Assembly: GCA_905205085.1 (NCBI GenBank)
Contig: CAJLCG010000031.1
Coordinates: 1-21,298 of the forward strand
Length of the DNA stretch: 21,298 nt
Reading direction: 5' to 3'
DNA from: an uncultured Oscillospiraceae bacterium
Lineage (GTDB): Bacteria; Bacillota; Clostridia; Oscillospirales; Oscillospiraceae
This document shows, one piece after another, positions 7,942-15,039 of this stretch. Every line of letters starts with the position of its first letter. Position 1 is the first letter of the stretch. The notes beneath the pieces were generated by a model. The model did not search any database and was not told the DNA's origin. It saw only the letters and a list, made by a program, of their open reading frames with translations. The position numbers and the translations under genes were made by a program.

Positions 7942-8616
7942 TCAGTCGTCCTGATCCTCGATGGCCACGCAGCGGATCTGGGCGCCGTCGATGTTCTCCA
8001 GAGCGGTGGGCAGACCCACAAAGTCCACCACCTTGCCCTTCACGCTCCACAGGTTGGTCATGTACTCCATCATCATGATGTCCTTCTTCAGGATGTGGAT
8101 GTGGGTGGTCAGGCTCAGCTCGCTCTCGTCAAAGCCCAGGCGCAGCTTGCGGATGTCGTAGTCCTGGGGGAAGTCAAAGCCTACCACGTGGGGCTCCAGG
8201 CTGGCCAGGTAGATGGCCGCGTCCTCGGTCATATAGGGGGCGTGATCCCAGTAGTCGTAGGACTGCCACTCGGTCTTCTGCTGCCAGCAGGTCTTGACGA
8301 TGAGAATCTTGGTGGGCTCGGTGTTGCCCAGGGCCTTCTTGAGCATCTCGGCGGTGATGGGCTCGTCGGGACCCACGTAGCTCACGTCCAGCATGACTGC
8401 CTTGCCGAACAGATAGTCCAGGGGGAAGTCGTTGAGGGTCTTGCCGTCGGCCACCTGGTGCAGAGGGGCGTCGATGTGGGTATACCAGTGGGTCTGCATG
8501 GTAAAGAAGGTGGCGTTGGCGGCGTCACCGTCCTTGATGGACTTGACGGGCTTGATCTCAATGCCGTAGCGCCAGTGGGGCACGATGGGCAAAGTCAAAT
8601 CAATATATTTTTTCAT
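7942..8616 (-). CDS. Cyclase-family (kynurenine formamidase-like) metal-dependent hydrolase, copy A
   Basis: A 224-residue protein of the cyclase/KynB-like superfamily (PF04199 type), metal-dependent hydrolases that open amides, esters or lactones. The metal motif THWYTHIDAPLH places H43, H47, D49 and H53 in the canonical HxxxHxDxPxH order, and conserved Asp/His residues recur near VGFDFPQDYD. No signal peptide, so cytoplasmic. It overlaps the end of the OtnC-like gene by 17 bases and has AAAGGAAC before its start, so it is the last gene of the TRAP operon. It is a paralogue of copy B at 9803-10483: same opening (DLTLPI..HWRYGI..PVK), same metal residues at the same positions. The substrate is unknown; hydrolysis of a lactone or acylated form of the imported acid is inference. 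Confidence 0.88.
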   Translation of the reverse strand: MKKYIDLTLPIVPHWRYGIEIKPVKSIKDGDAANATFFTMQTHWYTHIDAPLHQVADGKTLNDFPLDYLFGKAVMLDVSYVGPDEPITAEMLKKALGNTEPTKILIVKTCWQQKTEWQSYDYWDHAPYMTEDAAIYLASLEPHVVGFDFPQDYDIRKLRLGFDESELSLTTHIHILKKDIMMMEYMTNLWSVKGKVVDFVGLPTALENIDGAQIRCVAIEDQDD

Positions 8617-9202
8617 ACATACCGTTCCTTTCGATCATACAGGCGACCCGGGCGCTCTCCTCTAGCTCCTCAATGCCGTAGAAGGCCTCCAGGATGGAGG
8701 TGCCGCCCACGATTCCCCCGTGGTTTTTCAGCAGGAAAGCGTCTCCCTTGGACACGGACGCCTGGAAGGCGGAAAACAGCTCCGGCGAGCCGGGAGGGGC
8801 ATAGGGCACCAGGGCGATCTTACCCACCTTCATCTCCAGATAGGGGGTGTAGCGGGGGATGATATCCTCCTGGCGGTCAAAGGCCCGGCAGGACCACAGC
8901 ACCGCCCAGGGTCCGTGGGTGTGAATGACGCACTGGATGGCGGGGTTCTTCTTATAGTAGTCCCGGTGCAGAGGGTACTCCTTGCTGGCCCGCTTGGCGC
9001 TGAGATTCTTCCCGTTGGCGTCCAGCACAGCAAAGTCGTTCTCCGTCAGGCGGCCAAAGCAGGTGCCGCTGGCGGTGATGTACACGTTCCCCTGGTGGAG
9101 AAAGCTCATGTTGGCCGACGAGCCGCTGGTGCGGCCCCGGTCAAACAGGCTGTGGGCCACCCACACCGCCTGCTCCAGTTTTTCTTGCAGTGTGCTCTCC
9201 AT
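8600..9202 (-). CDS. otnC: Class II aldolase-family protein, 3-oxo-tetronate 4-phosphate decarboxylase-like
   Basis: A 200-residue class II aldolase/adducin-fold protein. Zinc ligands are visible: E75 in SKEYPLH, H94 and H96 in HTHG, and H161 in LKNHG, as in fuculose-phosphate aldolase. Features typical of OtnC are GRTSGSSANMS (near 23-33), the ITASGTCFGRL segment, a TPYLEMKVG stretch and VPYAPPGSPEL. Known OtnC decarboxylates 3-oxo-tetronate 4-phosphate to dihydroxyacetone phosphate plus CO2, the step after OtnK. It lies in the TRAP operon between dctQ and cyclase A, with AAAGGCGG upstream of its start. The OtnK-like kinase is nearby but on the other strand and under another promoter. L-fuculose- or L-ribulose-phosphate aldolase roles are less likely given the sequence and neighbours. 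Confidence 0.82.
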   Translation of the reverse strand: MESTLQEKLEQAVWVAHSLFDRGRTSGSSANMSFLHQGNVYITASGTCFGRLTENDFAVLDANGKNLSAKRASKEYPLHRDYYKKNPAIQCVIHTHGPWAVLWSCRAFDRQEDIIPRYTPYLEMKVGKIALVPYAPPGSPELFSAFQASVSKGDAFLLKNHGGIVGGTSILEAFYGIEELEESARVACMIERNGMYEKIY

Positions 9203-9226
9203 GATTGTTCCGCCTTTCTTTTGACA

Positions 9227-9264
9227 ATAAAAGGCAGGGCAGATAGCTGCCTATCCACCCTGCC
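9227..9264 (-). terminator. Intercistronic hairpin between dctQ and the otnC-like gene
   Basis: On the minus strand GGCAGGG pairs with CCCTGCC around an inner GGATAG-GCAG-CTATC hairpin, followed by TTTTATTG. The stem is strong but the U-tract is interrupted, so it may be a partial terminator or a transcript-processing or stabilising element that sets unequal levels of transporter and downstream enzymes. Confidence 0.55.
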
Positions 9265-9285
9265 TGGTAGGCGCGGCGCGCCTGG

Positions 9286-9792
9286 TTAGTTTTCGCTGGC
9301 GTTCTTTTTGAAATACTTCAGGCTGTCCACCAGCTTGATAACACAGAACACCACGGTGAGCACCATGCCCACCAGGATGCCGGAGTTCATGATCCACAGG
9401 GGATACTTCAGCACAGTGGTAGCCTCGCCGGTGGAGAGCTGGGTGTTTACGATGGTCCAGATCTGATACACCAGCAGACCGGAGATGATCAGGGTAGCCA
9501 CATACTGAATCACCTTAAAGATGCCGTACAGGGCCATTTTCCCCTTCTCCTTGGCGTCATCCTCAAACAGAGTCAGAGAGATGAGCTCGTCGTTCAGGAA
9601 AGCCAGGGCGGAGCAGACAAAGATACTCCACACAAACAGCAGCTTGAGCAGCTCATCCGACCAGGGGGTGGAGATCTGCAAAATGTTTCGGGCCATAACG
9701 GCGTAGGTCTCCACCAGGATCATTACGATCCCGACCACGCCGAACAGGGCTTCCACAGCCTTGATTGGCTTGGATGATGATAAATTCTTCAT
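9286..9792 (-). CDS. dctQ: TRAP transporter small membrane subunit
   Basis: A 168-residue integral membrane protein with four predicted membrane helices and the DctQ hallmark PWSDELLKLLFVWSIF near residues 43-58. In TRAP systems it forms the membrane complex with DctM and receives substrate from the DctP binding protein, driven by a sodium gradient. I chose the start at 9792 rather than the in-frame ATG at 9828: GAGGAAAC lies directly before 9792, and the longer version would overlap the preceding cyclase gene. The start is about ten bases from that gene's end, so they are co-transcribed. Odd point: dctQ is separated from dctM and dctP by a cyclase gene. Confidence 0.9.
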   Translation of the reverse strand: MKNLSSSKPIKAVEALFGVVGIVMILVETYAVMARNILQISTPWSDELLKLLFVWSIFVCSALAFLNDELISLTLFEDDAKEKGKMALYGIFKVIQYVATLIISGLLVYQIWTIVNTQLSTGEATTVLKYPLWIMNSGILVGMVLTVVFCVIKLVDSLKYFKKNASEN

Positions 9793-9802
9793 AGTTGTTT
9801 CC

Positions 9803-10483
9803 TCACTCTTCCACCACAGCGATGACACGGATCTGGCTGCCGTCGGCGTTCTGGGTATTCAAGGGCAGCGCAATCAGCTGGCAGGTATCCGAGCCAATGT
9901 TCCACAGGTTGGTCATGTACTCGATCTGGAGGATCTCCCCCTGCTTGAGCACATGCTCATGTACCGGCTGGATAATCTCGTCGCCCGGCTTCATGGTGCG
10001 AATGTTCCGGATGGCGTAGTCCTGGGCAAAGTCATAGCCCACTACCTTGGGATGGTAATTCTTGATCCAGATTCCCGCGTCCTCGGTGAGGTAGGGGGAG
10101 CTGTCCCAGTACTCGGTGGTCTTCCAGTCCACCTTGCGGCCCCGGTCGGTGCGGATGAGCAGGCTGTCAAAGTGCTGATCCTTGTAGGGCTCGTTGGCCT
10201 TCTCCAGCATTTCCCCGGTAATGGCGGCGTTGTCTCCGCAGTCGGAGAAGTCCAGCACCAGACAGTTGGTGATGGCCCAGTCCTGAATGGGGTAGTCGCT
10301 CAGGGTCTTGCCGTTGGGGTCAAAGTGGAGGGGGGCGTCAATGTGGGTATACCAGTGGGACTCCAGGTTGTAAGACATACACTGCCAAGGGTCGTGGTTG
10401 GCGTGGGTCTTAACCGGTACAAACTTGATTCCGTAGCGCCAATGCTCTTCAATGGGCAAGGTCAAATCTACAATACGTCTCAT
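9803..10483 (-). CDS. Cyclase-family (kynurenine formamidase-like) metal-dependent hydrolase, copy B
   Basis: A 226-residue paralogue of the cyclase at 7942-8616. The opening DLTLPIEEHWRYGI, the metal motif SHWYTHIDAPLH with H43, H47, D49 and H53, and the VVGYDFAQDYAIR and LQIEYMTNLWNI segments all align without shift. No signal peptide is visible, so it should be cytoplasmic. It sits between dctP and dctQ, about 30 bases after dctP, with AAGGAGAA before its start. Two diverged copies in one operon suggest either different substrates or a hetero-oligomer; I cannot decide from sequence. The substrate is unknown. Confidence 0.88.
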   Translation of the reverse strand: MRRIVDLTLPIEEHWRYGIKFVPVKTHANHDPWQCMSYNLESHWYTHIDAPLHFDPNGKTLSDYPIQDWAITNCLVLDFSDCGDNAAITGEMLEKANEPYKDQHFDSLLIRTDRGRKVDWKTTEYWDSSPYLTEDAGIWIKNYHPKVVGYDFAQDYAIRNIRTMKPGDEIIQPVHEHVLKQGEILQIEYMTNLWNIGSDTCQLIALPLNTQNADGSQIRVIAVVEE

Positions 10484-10513
10484 ATCGCAGTTCTCCTTCT
10501 TAAGCCCCGGGCA

Positions 10514-11596
10514 TTACTGCTGGATCATGTCCAGCAGCTCGGTGCCGTACTCGTCGGTGAAGATGGACCAGGTGGGAGTAGCCAGAGCCTTGAAGGCCTC
10601 CTTGTCGGGGTTCTCCACGATCTCACAGCCGTTGTCCAGCAGCTCCTGCTTGGCGGTAGCCTGGGCCTCGTCGGTCAGACGCAGCTGCTCCTCACGGGCC
10701 ACATCGGCGGCCTCCTGAATGAGGGCCTTCTGAGAGTCGGACATCTTGTTCCAGGTAACCTCGCTGATGGCCATGTAGAAGGGGGTGTACACGTGGTCGG
10801 TCAGAGTGACATAGGGCTGGACCTCGTAGAGCTTACGGGCAACGATCTCGTGCAGGGGGTTCTCCTGGCCCTGAACGGTGCCCTGCTGCAGAGCGGTGTA
10901 CATCTCAGAAGCGTCGATGGGGGTGGGCAGAGCGCCGAGGGCCTCCCACAGAGCAACCTGCACGTCAGAGGACAGGGTGCGCAGCTTGATGCCCTTCAAG
11001 TCGTCGGGGGTAGAAACAGGACGCACGTTGTTGGTCAGCTCACGGAAGCCGTTCTCCCAGAAGGACAGGCCGATGATGCCAACCTCGGCGAACTTCTCGT
11101 TGATGTAGTCAGCGGCGGGGCCGGAGGTAGCGGCGCGGGCAGCCTCCAGATCCTCGAACAGGTAGGGCAGCTGGAAGACCTCGATCTCAGGCACCAGGCC
11201 GGAGAAGTAAGCGGTACCGGACACGCCGATGTCCACGGTGCCCTGCTGCAGGCCCTGAACCATGGAGGTAGCGTCGCCCAGAGCGGTGTCATAGAAGGCC
11301 TCGGCCTTGATGGTGCCATCGGAGTAAGCGTTGATGTAGTCAGCCATGATGGCCAGAGCGGAGCCGGTAGCGGTGTTCTCGGGGATGGAACCGGCAAACA
11401 GGCTGATGGTCAGGGTATCGCCGGTGATTTCGCCGGAGGCGACCTCGCCGGGCTCAGGCAGGTTCTCGTTGGCAACGGTGTTGCTTCCGGAGCCGGAGCC
11501 AGAATCGGAACTATTGTTGGAAGAGCTGTTTCCGCAGGCGGCCAGGGAAGAGATCATACCCATGGCGAGCAAGAAGGCGATAATTTTCTTTTTCAT
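10514..11596 (-). CDS. dctP: TRAP transporter solute-binding lipoprotein
   Basis: A 360-residue DctP-type receptor. The start at 11596 is chosen over the in-frame ATG at 11623 because AAAGGAGT lies seven bases upstream and the signal peptide then begins MKKKIIAFLL. A lipobox (SLAAC, Cys21) marks a membrane-anchored lipoprotein, followed by a Ser/Gly/Asn-rich linker. Family landmarks are the GIKLRTLSSDV segment with the Arg that usually holds the ligand carboxylate, and EMYTALQQGTVQGQENPL. Known DctP proteins bind C4-dicarboxylates, sugar acids, keto acids and related carboxylates. The neighbours suggest a hydroxylated or sugar acid here (inference). It follows dctM by 66 bases. Confidence 0.95.
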   Translation of the reverse strand: MKKKIIAFLLAMGMISSLAACGNSSSNNSSDSGSGSGSNTVANENLPEPGEVASGEITGDTLTISLFAGSIPENTATGSALAIMADYINAYSDGTIKAEAFYDTALGDATSMVQGLQQGTVDIGVSGTAYFSGLVPEIEVFQLPYLFEDLEAARAATSGPAADYINEKFAEVGIIGLSFWENGFRELTNNVRPVSTPDDLKGIKLRTLSSDVQVALWEALGALPTPIDASEMYTALQQGTVQGQENPLHEIVARKLYEVQPYVTLTDHVYTPFYMAISEVTWNKMSDSQKALIQEAADVAREEQLRLTDEAQATAKQELLDNGCEIVENPDKEAFKALATPTWSIFTDEYGTELLDMIQQ

Positions 11597-11662
11597 GTTA
11601 CATACTCCTTTTCTTTTTTCCATTCATTCCAAATTGGTTTTAAACAAGAATTGGGAGCGCCG

Positions 11663-12943
11663 TCACCCGTTGACCAGGGCAGGCAGCAGAGTGGTGATCT
11701 GGGGCACCAGCACCACGATGACCGTACCAAGGGCGATGGCCAGCAGGGGGATGGGCAGGTGGGGGATGATCTTATGTACAGGCTGGCCGCCCACACTGGA
11801 GGCCACGTACAGGTTGATGCCCACGGGGGGAGTGGCCAGGCCGATGCACAGCACGATGACCATTACCACGCCGAAGTGGACCATGTCAATACCATAGGCC
11901 TCGGCGGTGGGACAGAAGATGGGGGCGAAGATCAGCAGGGCGGGCACGGCGTCGATGAAGCAGCCGGCCACCAGCAGGATCAGGCAGACCGCAAACAGGA
12001 ACACGGTGGAGCTGCTGATGGAGGAAGTGAACATCTTGGCCACAGTCTGGGGGATGCCGGCGCGGGTGATAACCCAGCCGAACACCTGAGTGGCGGCCAC
12101 GATGAGCATGATGCCAGCGGCGCTCTTGATGCCGTCGTACACAACCTTGCACACCTGAGTGATCTTGATCTCACGGTAGACAAACAGGCCTACCAGCAGG
12201 CAGTAGAAGCAGCACACAGCGGAAGCCTCGGTGGGAGTCATGAAGCCGGAGTAGATGCCGCCCAGGATGATCACGGGAGCCAGCAGGGCGAAGAAGGCAT
12301 CGCCAAAGGCCTTGATGGCCGCACGGCCGCTGAATCGGCCGCTGCCTCTGTAACCCTTACGCATACACAGCATGACCACCACGACGATGAGCACCAGGCC
12401 CAGGAACAGGCCGGGCAGCAGGCCGGCCAGCAGCATGTCGCCCACCGACTCGCCGGAAGCCACGGCGTACAGCACCATCAGCACGCTGGGGGGAATGATG
12501 GGGCCGAAGATGCCGCCCATGGTCTGGATGGCGCTGGCAAAACCGGGGTCATAGCCTTCCTCCTCCATGGAGGGGATCATGATGCCGCCCACCGCAGCGG
12601 TGGTGGCGGCGCCGGCACCGGTCATGGCGGCGAAGATCATGCTGGCTACGATATCAACGACCGCCAGGCCGCCGGGCATCCAGCCAACCAGCTTCTTGGC
12701 GAAGTCAACAATTCGTTTTGAAATACCGCCGCTCTGCATCAGGCATCCCGCAATGACGAAGAAGGGGATGGCCATCAGTGTAAAGGAATCCACGCCTTTG
12801 AGCATCTGCTGTCCAATGATGATCAGGGGCACATCGGAGAAGAGCACCATGTAAGCCAGAGCCGACAAGCACAAGGCATATGCGATGGGGATTCCCAGGA
12901 AAAGCAGAACGAAGAATGAGATAACTAATACTGCTAAATCCAT
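11663..12943 (-). CDS. dctM: TRAP transporter large membrane subunit
   Basis: A 426-residue hydrophobic protein with about twelve membrane segments and DctM signatures: the opening LAVLVISFFVLLFLGIPIAY, the MTGAGAATTAAVGGIMIPSM segment, GGIFGPIIPPSVLMVLYA and the C-terminal GLATPPVGINLYVA stretch. It forms the transport channel of the sodium-driven TRAP system. AGAGGTAG lies before its start. It is the first gene of the operon, behind a leader of about 250 bases from the sigma-54 promoter at 13205-13220. The order dctM-dctP-(cyclase)-dctQ is unusual; P-Q-M is the common one. Confidence 0.95.
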   Translation of the reverse strand: MDLAVLVISFFVLLFLGIPIAYALCLSALAYMVLFSDVPLIIIGQQMLKGVDSFTLMAIPFFVIAGCLMQSGGISKRIVDFAKKLVGWMPGGLAVVDIVASMIFAAMTGAGAATTAAVGGIMIPSMEEEGYDPGFASAIQTMGGIFGPIIPPSVLMVLYAVASGESVGDMLLAGLLPGLFLGLVLIVVVVMLCMRKGYRGSGRFSGRAAIKAFGDAFFALLAPVIILGGIYSGFMTPTEASAVCCFYCLLVGLFVYREIKITQVCKVVYDGIKSAAGIMLIVAATQVFGWVITRAGIPQTVAKMFTSSISSSTVFLFAVCLILLVAGCFIDAVPALLIFAPIFCPTAEAYGIDMVHFGVVMVIVLCIGLATPPVGINLYVASSVGGQPVHKIIPHLPIPLLAIALGTVIVVLVPQITTLLPALVNG

Positions 12944-13194
12944 AATTTCTACCTCTTTACGTTACAATTGGTTCGTTTCCTTCCGCCGGCAGGCGGCCTG
13001 TCCAACTTGCAGGACAGCCTCCAGCGGTCCTTCCTCTCATGCCTGCCGGTACTTGCTTTCCCCCTTTCTCTTGCTTGGCAGGGCTTTTCTTCCAATCGTT
13101 GGCCCGGGCAGATCGGCCGGCCTGTTTCTCAGGCGCCGCGGCTGCGGCCAACTGATTTTGTAAGGACTTGTTTTGACCTGTGTTAATTTCTGCT
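12944..13194 (-). other. Long 5' leader of the TRAP operon
   Basis: The predicted transcript starts near 13194 and runs about 250 bases before dctM. It is GC-rich and contains a GGCTGTCC/GGACAGGCC hairpin (about 13003-13024). A 64-codon frame from a TTG codon (12957-13151) crosses it but has no recognisable product. I see no known riboswitch pattern. Confidence 0.45.
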
Positions 13195-13204
13195 TATATT
13201 ATGT

Positions 13205-13220
13205 AGCAAGCTTTGTGCCA
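13205..13220 (-). promoter_or_regulatory. Sigma-54 promoter of the TRAP/cyclase/otnC-like operon
   Basis: The minus strand reads TGGCACAAAGCTTGCT, a full match to TGGCAC-N5-TTGCW, preceded by T as in the extended consensus. It is the only recognisable promoter in the 519-base gap between dctM and the preceding gene. Confidence 0.9.
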
Positions 13221-13342
13221 ATCGAACAACCGAGCCCACTTGTATTAAAACATTTTGAACATTTTAACAAATATGGCATCGGATTTTTAGCAACATGACG
13301 GTCTTTTCCAGTTCCGTCTCTCCGCTTCATCCCCGTCACATG

Positions 13343-13428
13343 GAACATATGAAACATAATGTTTCACTTCGTGTTTCATTTGTTTCTTTCGTTCGTTTCA
13401 TGGTTCAAAGCGTTGCAAATTTTGTTTC
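13343..13428. promoter_or_regulatory. Candidate regulator 2 binding sites upstream of the TRAP operon
   Basis: The near-perfect palindrome TGAAACATAATGTTTCA (13350-13366) is followed by TGTTTCA (13372-13378), TGTTTC (13381-13386), CGTTTCA (13394-13400) and TGTTTC (13423-13428). The cluster is about 130-220 bases upstream of the sigma-54 promoter, a normal enhancer distance. The same half-site occurs at 17153-17205 by the regulator 2 gene. Confidence 0.75.
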
Positions 13429-13462
13429 TCATGTTCTGAGATTCTTCTGTGGAATGTAACGT

Positions 13463-14380
13463 TCAATCCTCCAGAAGGGCCCAGGCGCGATTCAATGTGC
13501 GTTTGGCGTTGGCAATGACCACATCCACGTCTTCCCCGGCCCAGGGCTTGATCTCAAAGGTGAGAGTCATGGGGGAATCCGCCCGGAAAAAGCCGTTTTC
13601 CCGCACGATCCGCAGGAAATCCAGCACCTGGGGCACATCGTTGCTGCTGGCAGGGAATCCAAAGCGGGGATGCTCATCGCCGTAGGCTACCGCCTGGGGA
13701 TCGTTGCAAACAGTGTTGCCGATGTGGAAGTGAGTGATGTAAGGACGCAACACCGGAATCACCTGGGACGAGGTTTCATAGGTCATGGGGAAGTGGCTCA
13801 GGTCCACCATCAGACCAAAGTTGGGGCACTGCTCCCGCACCGCCGCGGCAAACCGGGCGGCCAGCGGGGCGGGACCCAGCAGGGCCTTTTTGGCGATGTC
13901 GTGGTCAAAGACCTCCAGCTCCACCCGGATGCCCTTGGTCTGGGCGTAGCGGCACACCGCGGTCACCGTCTTGACCAGCTGGGCAAAGCACTCCTCCCGG
14001 GTCTCCGGGGTCCAGTGGCCCGCCAGCAGGCCCATGGTGGGGCTGCCCAGCCGGGCGGCCTCGTCCACCCCGGCCAGCAGGGTATCCTCCGCCTGTTTCC
14101 GGCCCGCCTCGTCCACATCGTTGGGATTGAGACCGGCTCCCATCAGCCGGCCGTGGCCGTTGTAATACAGGGCCATGTGGCTCTGGGCCGCCAGGGCGGC
14201 CACCTGCTCACCGATCTCCGGGGTGGGGAGGGGGTTTACCTCCACCGCGTCGAAGTAATCGTCCACCGCAATGCGGCGGATGACCTCCGGCCAGAGGTCG
14301 CCCCCCTGGGCCAGCACTGGGGCGTAGGCCATGGCGGACACCAGGCCTACCTGAAAATACTTGTGGATGGAATCTCTCAT
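13463..14380 (-). CDS. TIM-barrel sugar phosphate isomerase/epimerase-like enzyme, copy 1
   Basis: A 305-residue AP-endonuclease-2-type TIM barrel. Likely metal ligands are E155/E157 (VELEVFD), D193 (VDLSHFP), H217/H219 (THFHIGN) and E276 (FEIKP). Such enzymes isomerise or epimerise ketoses and keto acids; in sugar-acid pathways the fold also serves OtnI-type 2-oxo-tetronate isomerases and 3-oxo-isoapionate decarboxylases. I chose the start at 14380: its ATGA overlaps the stop of the racemase-like gene and GGAGGG precedes it; a longer frame from 14605 would be read inside that gene. It is a clear paralogue of 20295-21191 (both begin DSIHKYFQVG and end NRAWALLED). It is the last gene of the pdxA operon; I see no strong terminator after it. 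Confidence 0.87.
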   Translation of the reverse strand: MRDSIHKYFQVGLVSAMAYAPVLAQGGDLWPEVIRRIAVDDYFDAVEVNPLPTPEIGEQVAALAAQSHMALYYNGHGRLMGAGLNPNDVDEAGRKQAEDTLLAGVDEAARLGSPTMGLLAGHWTPETREECFAQLVKTVTAVCRYAQTKGIRVELEVFDHDIAKKALLGPAPLAARFAAAVREQCPNFGLMVDLSHFPMTYETSSQVIPVLRPYITHFHIGNTVCNDPQAVAYGDEHPRFGFPASSNDVPQVLDFLRIVRENGFFRADSPMTLTFEIKPWAGEDVDVVIANAKRTLNRAWALLED

Positions 14381-15039
14381 GCCAATCCCTCCATAATCTT
14401 GGCGATCTGGGCCACGCAGCGGGCCGGGCTGGACAGGGTGGGAATTCCGGTCTGCCGGGCCACCTCCTGCTCCATGTGGGCCATGGAGGCCTGGGCCAGC
14501 ACGATCACATCGCAGGGCTTCAGGCTCTGAGCCATCTCCAGCACCAGGCGGTCGTGGGTGGCCTGGTCGCCCGCCTTCAGGGCGTTGATGGCCTCCTCGT
14601 TGCACACCACCTGGAGATCGATGGTCTTGCCCGCCGCCTGGGCGGCGGCCTCCAGCGCGCTGGAGGAGGGCTTTACTGTGCTGTTGGCGGTGGCCAGCAG
14701 GCCGATGCGGCTGCCCAGAGTCACCGCCTCGTTCACCATGGCGTCGTCAATGGCCACCACGGGGATGGAGAACTCGCCCCGCAGACGGCGCACCGAGGGG
14801 GATAGGGTGGAGCAGGAGACCACGATCAGGTCTGCTCCGGTGAGGGCCTGGGCCTGCATGTCCAGGCGAAGGCGGTTGTGGTTGGTTTCGGAAAATTCCC
14901 CGGTCATGGCCGGGTCGGTGGCCAGAAAGTCGTCATACAGGGTGTGGATCAGAAAGTCCCCGGGGACTCCCTCCCGCAGCTGCTGGGTGAAGGACTGGAT
15001 GACACTGTACACCGTATGGATGCAGGCGATGCGTTTCAT
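14377..15039 (-). CDS. Asp/Glu/hydantoin racemase-family protein
   Basis: A 220-residue protein of the Asp/Glu racemase superfamily, which also includes hydantoin racemase, maleate isomerase and arylmalonate decarboxylase. The first catalytic cysteine is present (C76 in VVSCSTLSPSV). The position where two-cysteine racemases carry the second one reads LAQASMA, with A184. This one-cysteine arrangement argues against a classical two-base racemase and for an isomerase, decarboxylase or another reaction. It overlaps both neighbours by four bases (ATGA at each end), so translation is coupled within the pdxA operon. No signal peptide. The substrate is unknown. Confidence 0.82.
   Translation of the reverse strand: MKRIACIHTVYSVIQSFTQQLREGVPGDFLIHTLYDDFLATDPAMTGEFSETNHNRLRLDMQAQALTGADLIVVSCSTLSPSVRRLRGEFSIPVVAIDDAMVNEAVTLGSRIGLLATANSTVKPSSSALEAAAQAAGKTIDLQVVCNEEAINALKAGDQATHDRLVLEMAQSLKPCDVIVLAQASMAHMEQEVARQTGIPTLSSPARCVAQIAKIMEGLA

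Noticed and set aside
9761..12721. A very long open frame on the plus strand (about 986 codons)
   Set aside because: It is antisense to dctQ, cyclase B, dctP and dctM, all recognisable families with good ribosome binding sites. The plus-strand product is low-complexity His/Gly/Val-rich, as expected from the complement of GC-rich codons.
12957..13151. Possible 64-residue peptide in the TRAP leader
   Set aside because: It starts with TTG, has no clear ribosome binding site and its composition looks random; kept only as a note on the leader.
14381..14605. N-terminal extension of the TIM-barrel copy 1
   Set aside because: The extra 75 residues are out-of-frame translation of the racemase-like gene. 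The ATGA overlap and the paralogue's start DSIHKYFQVG fix the true start at 14380.
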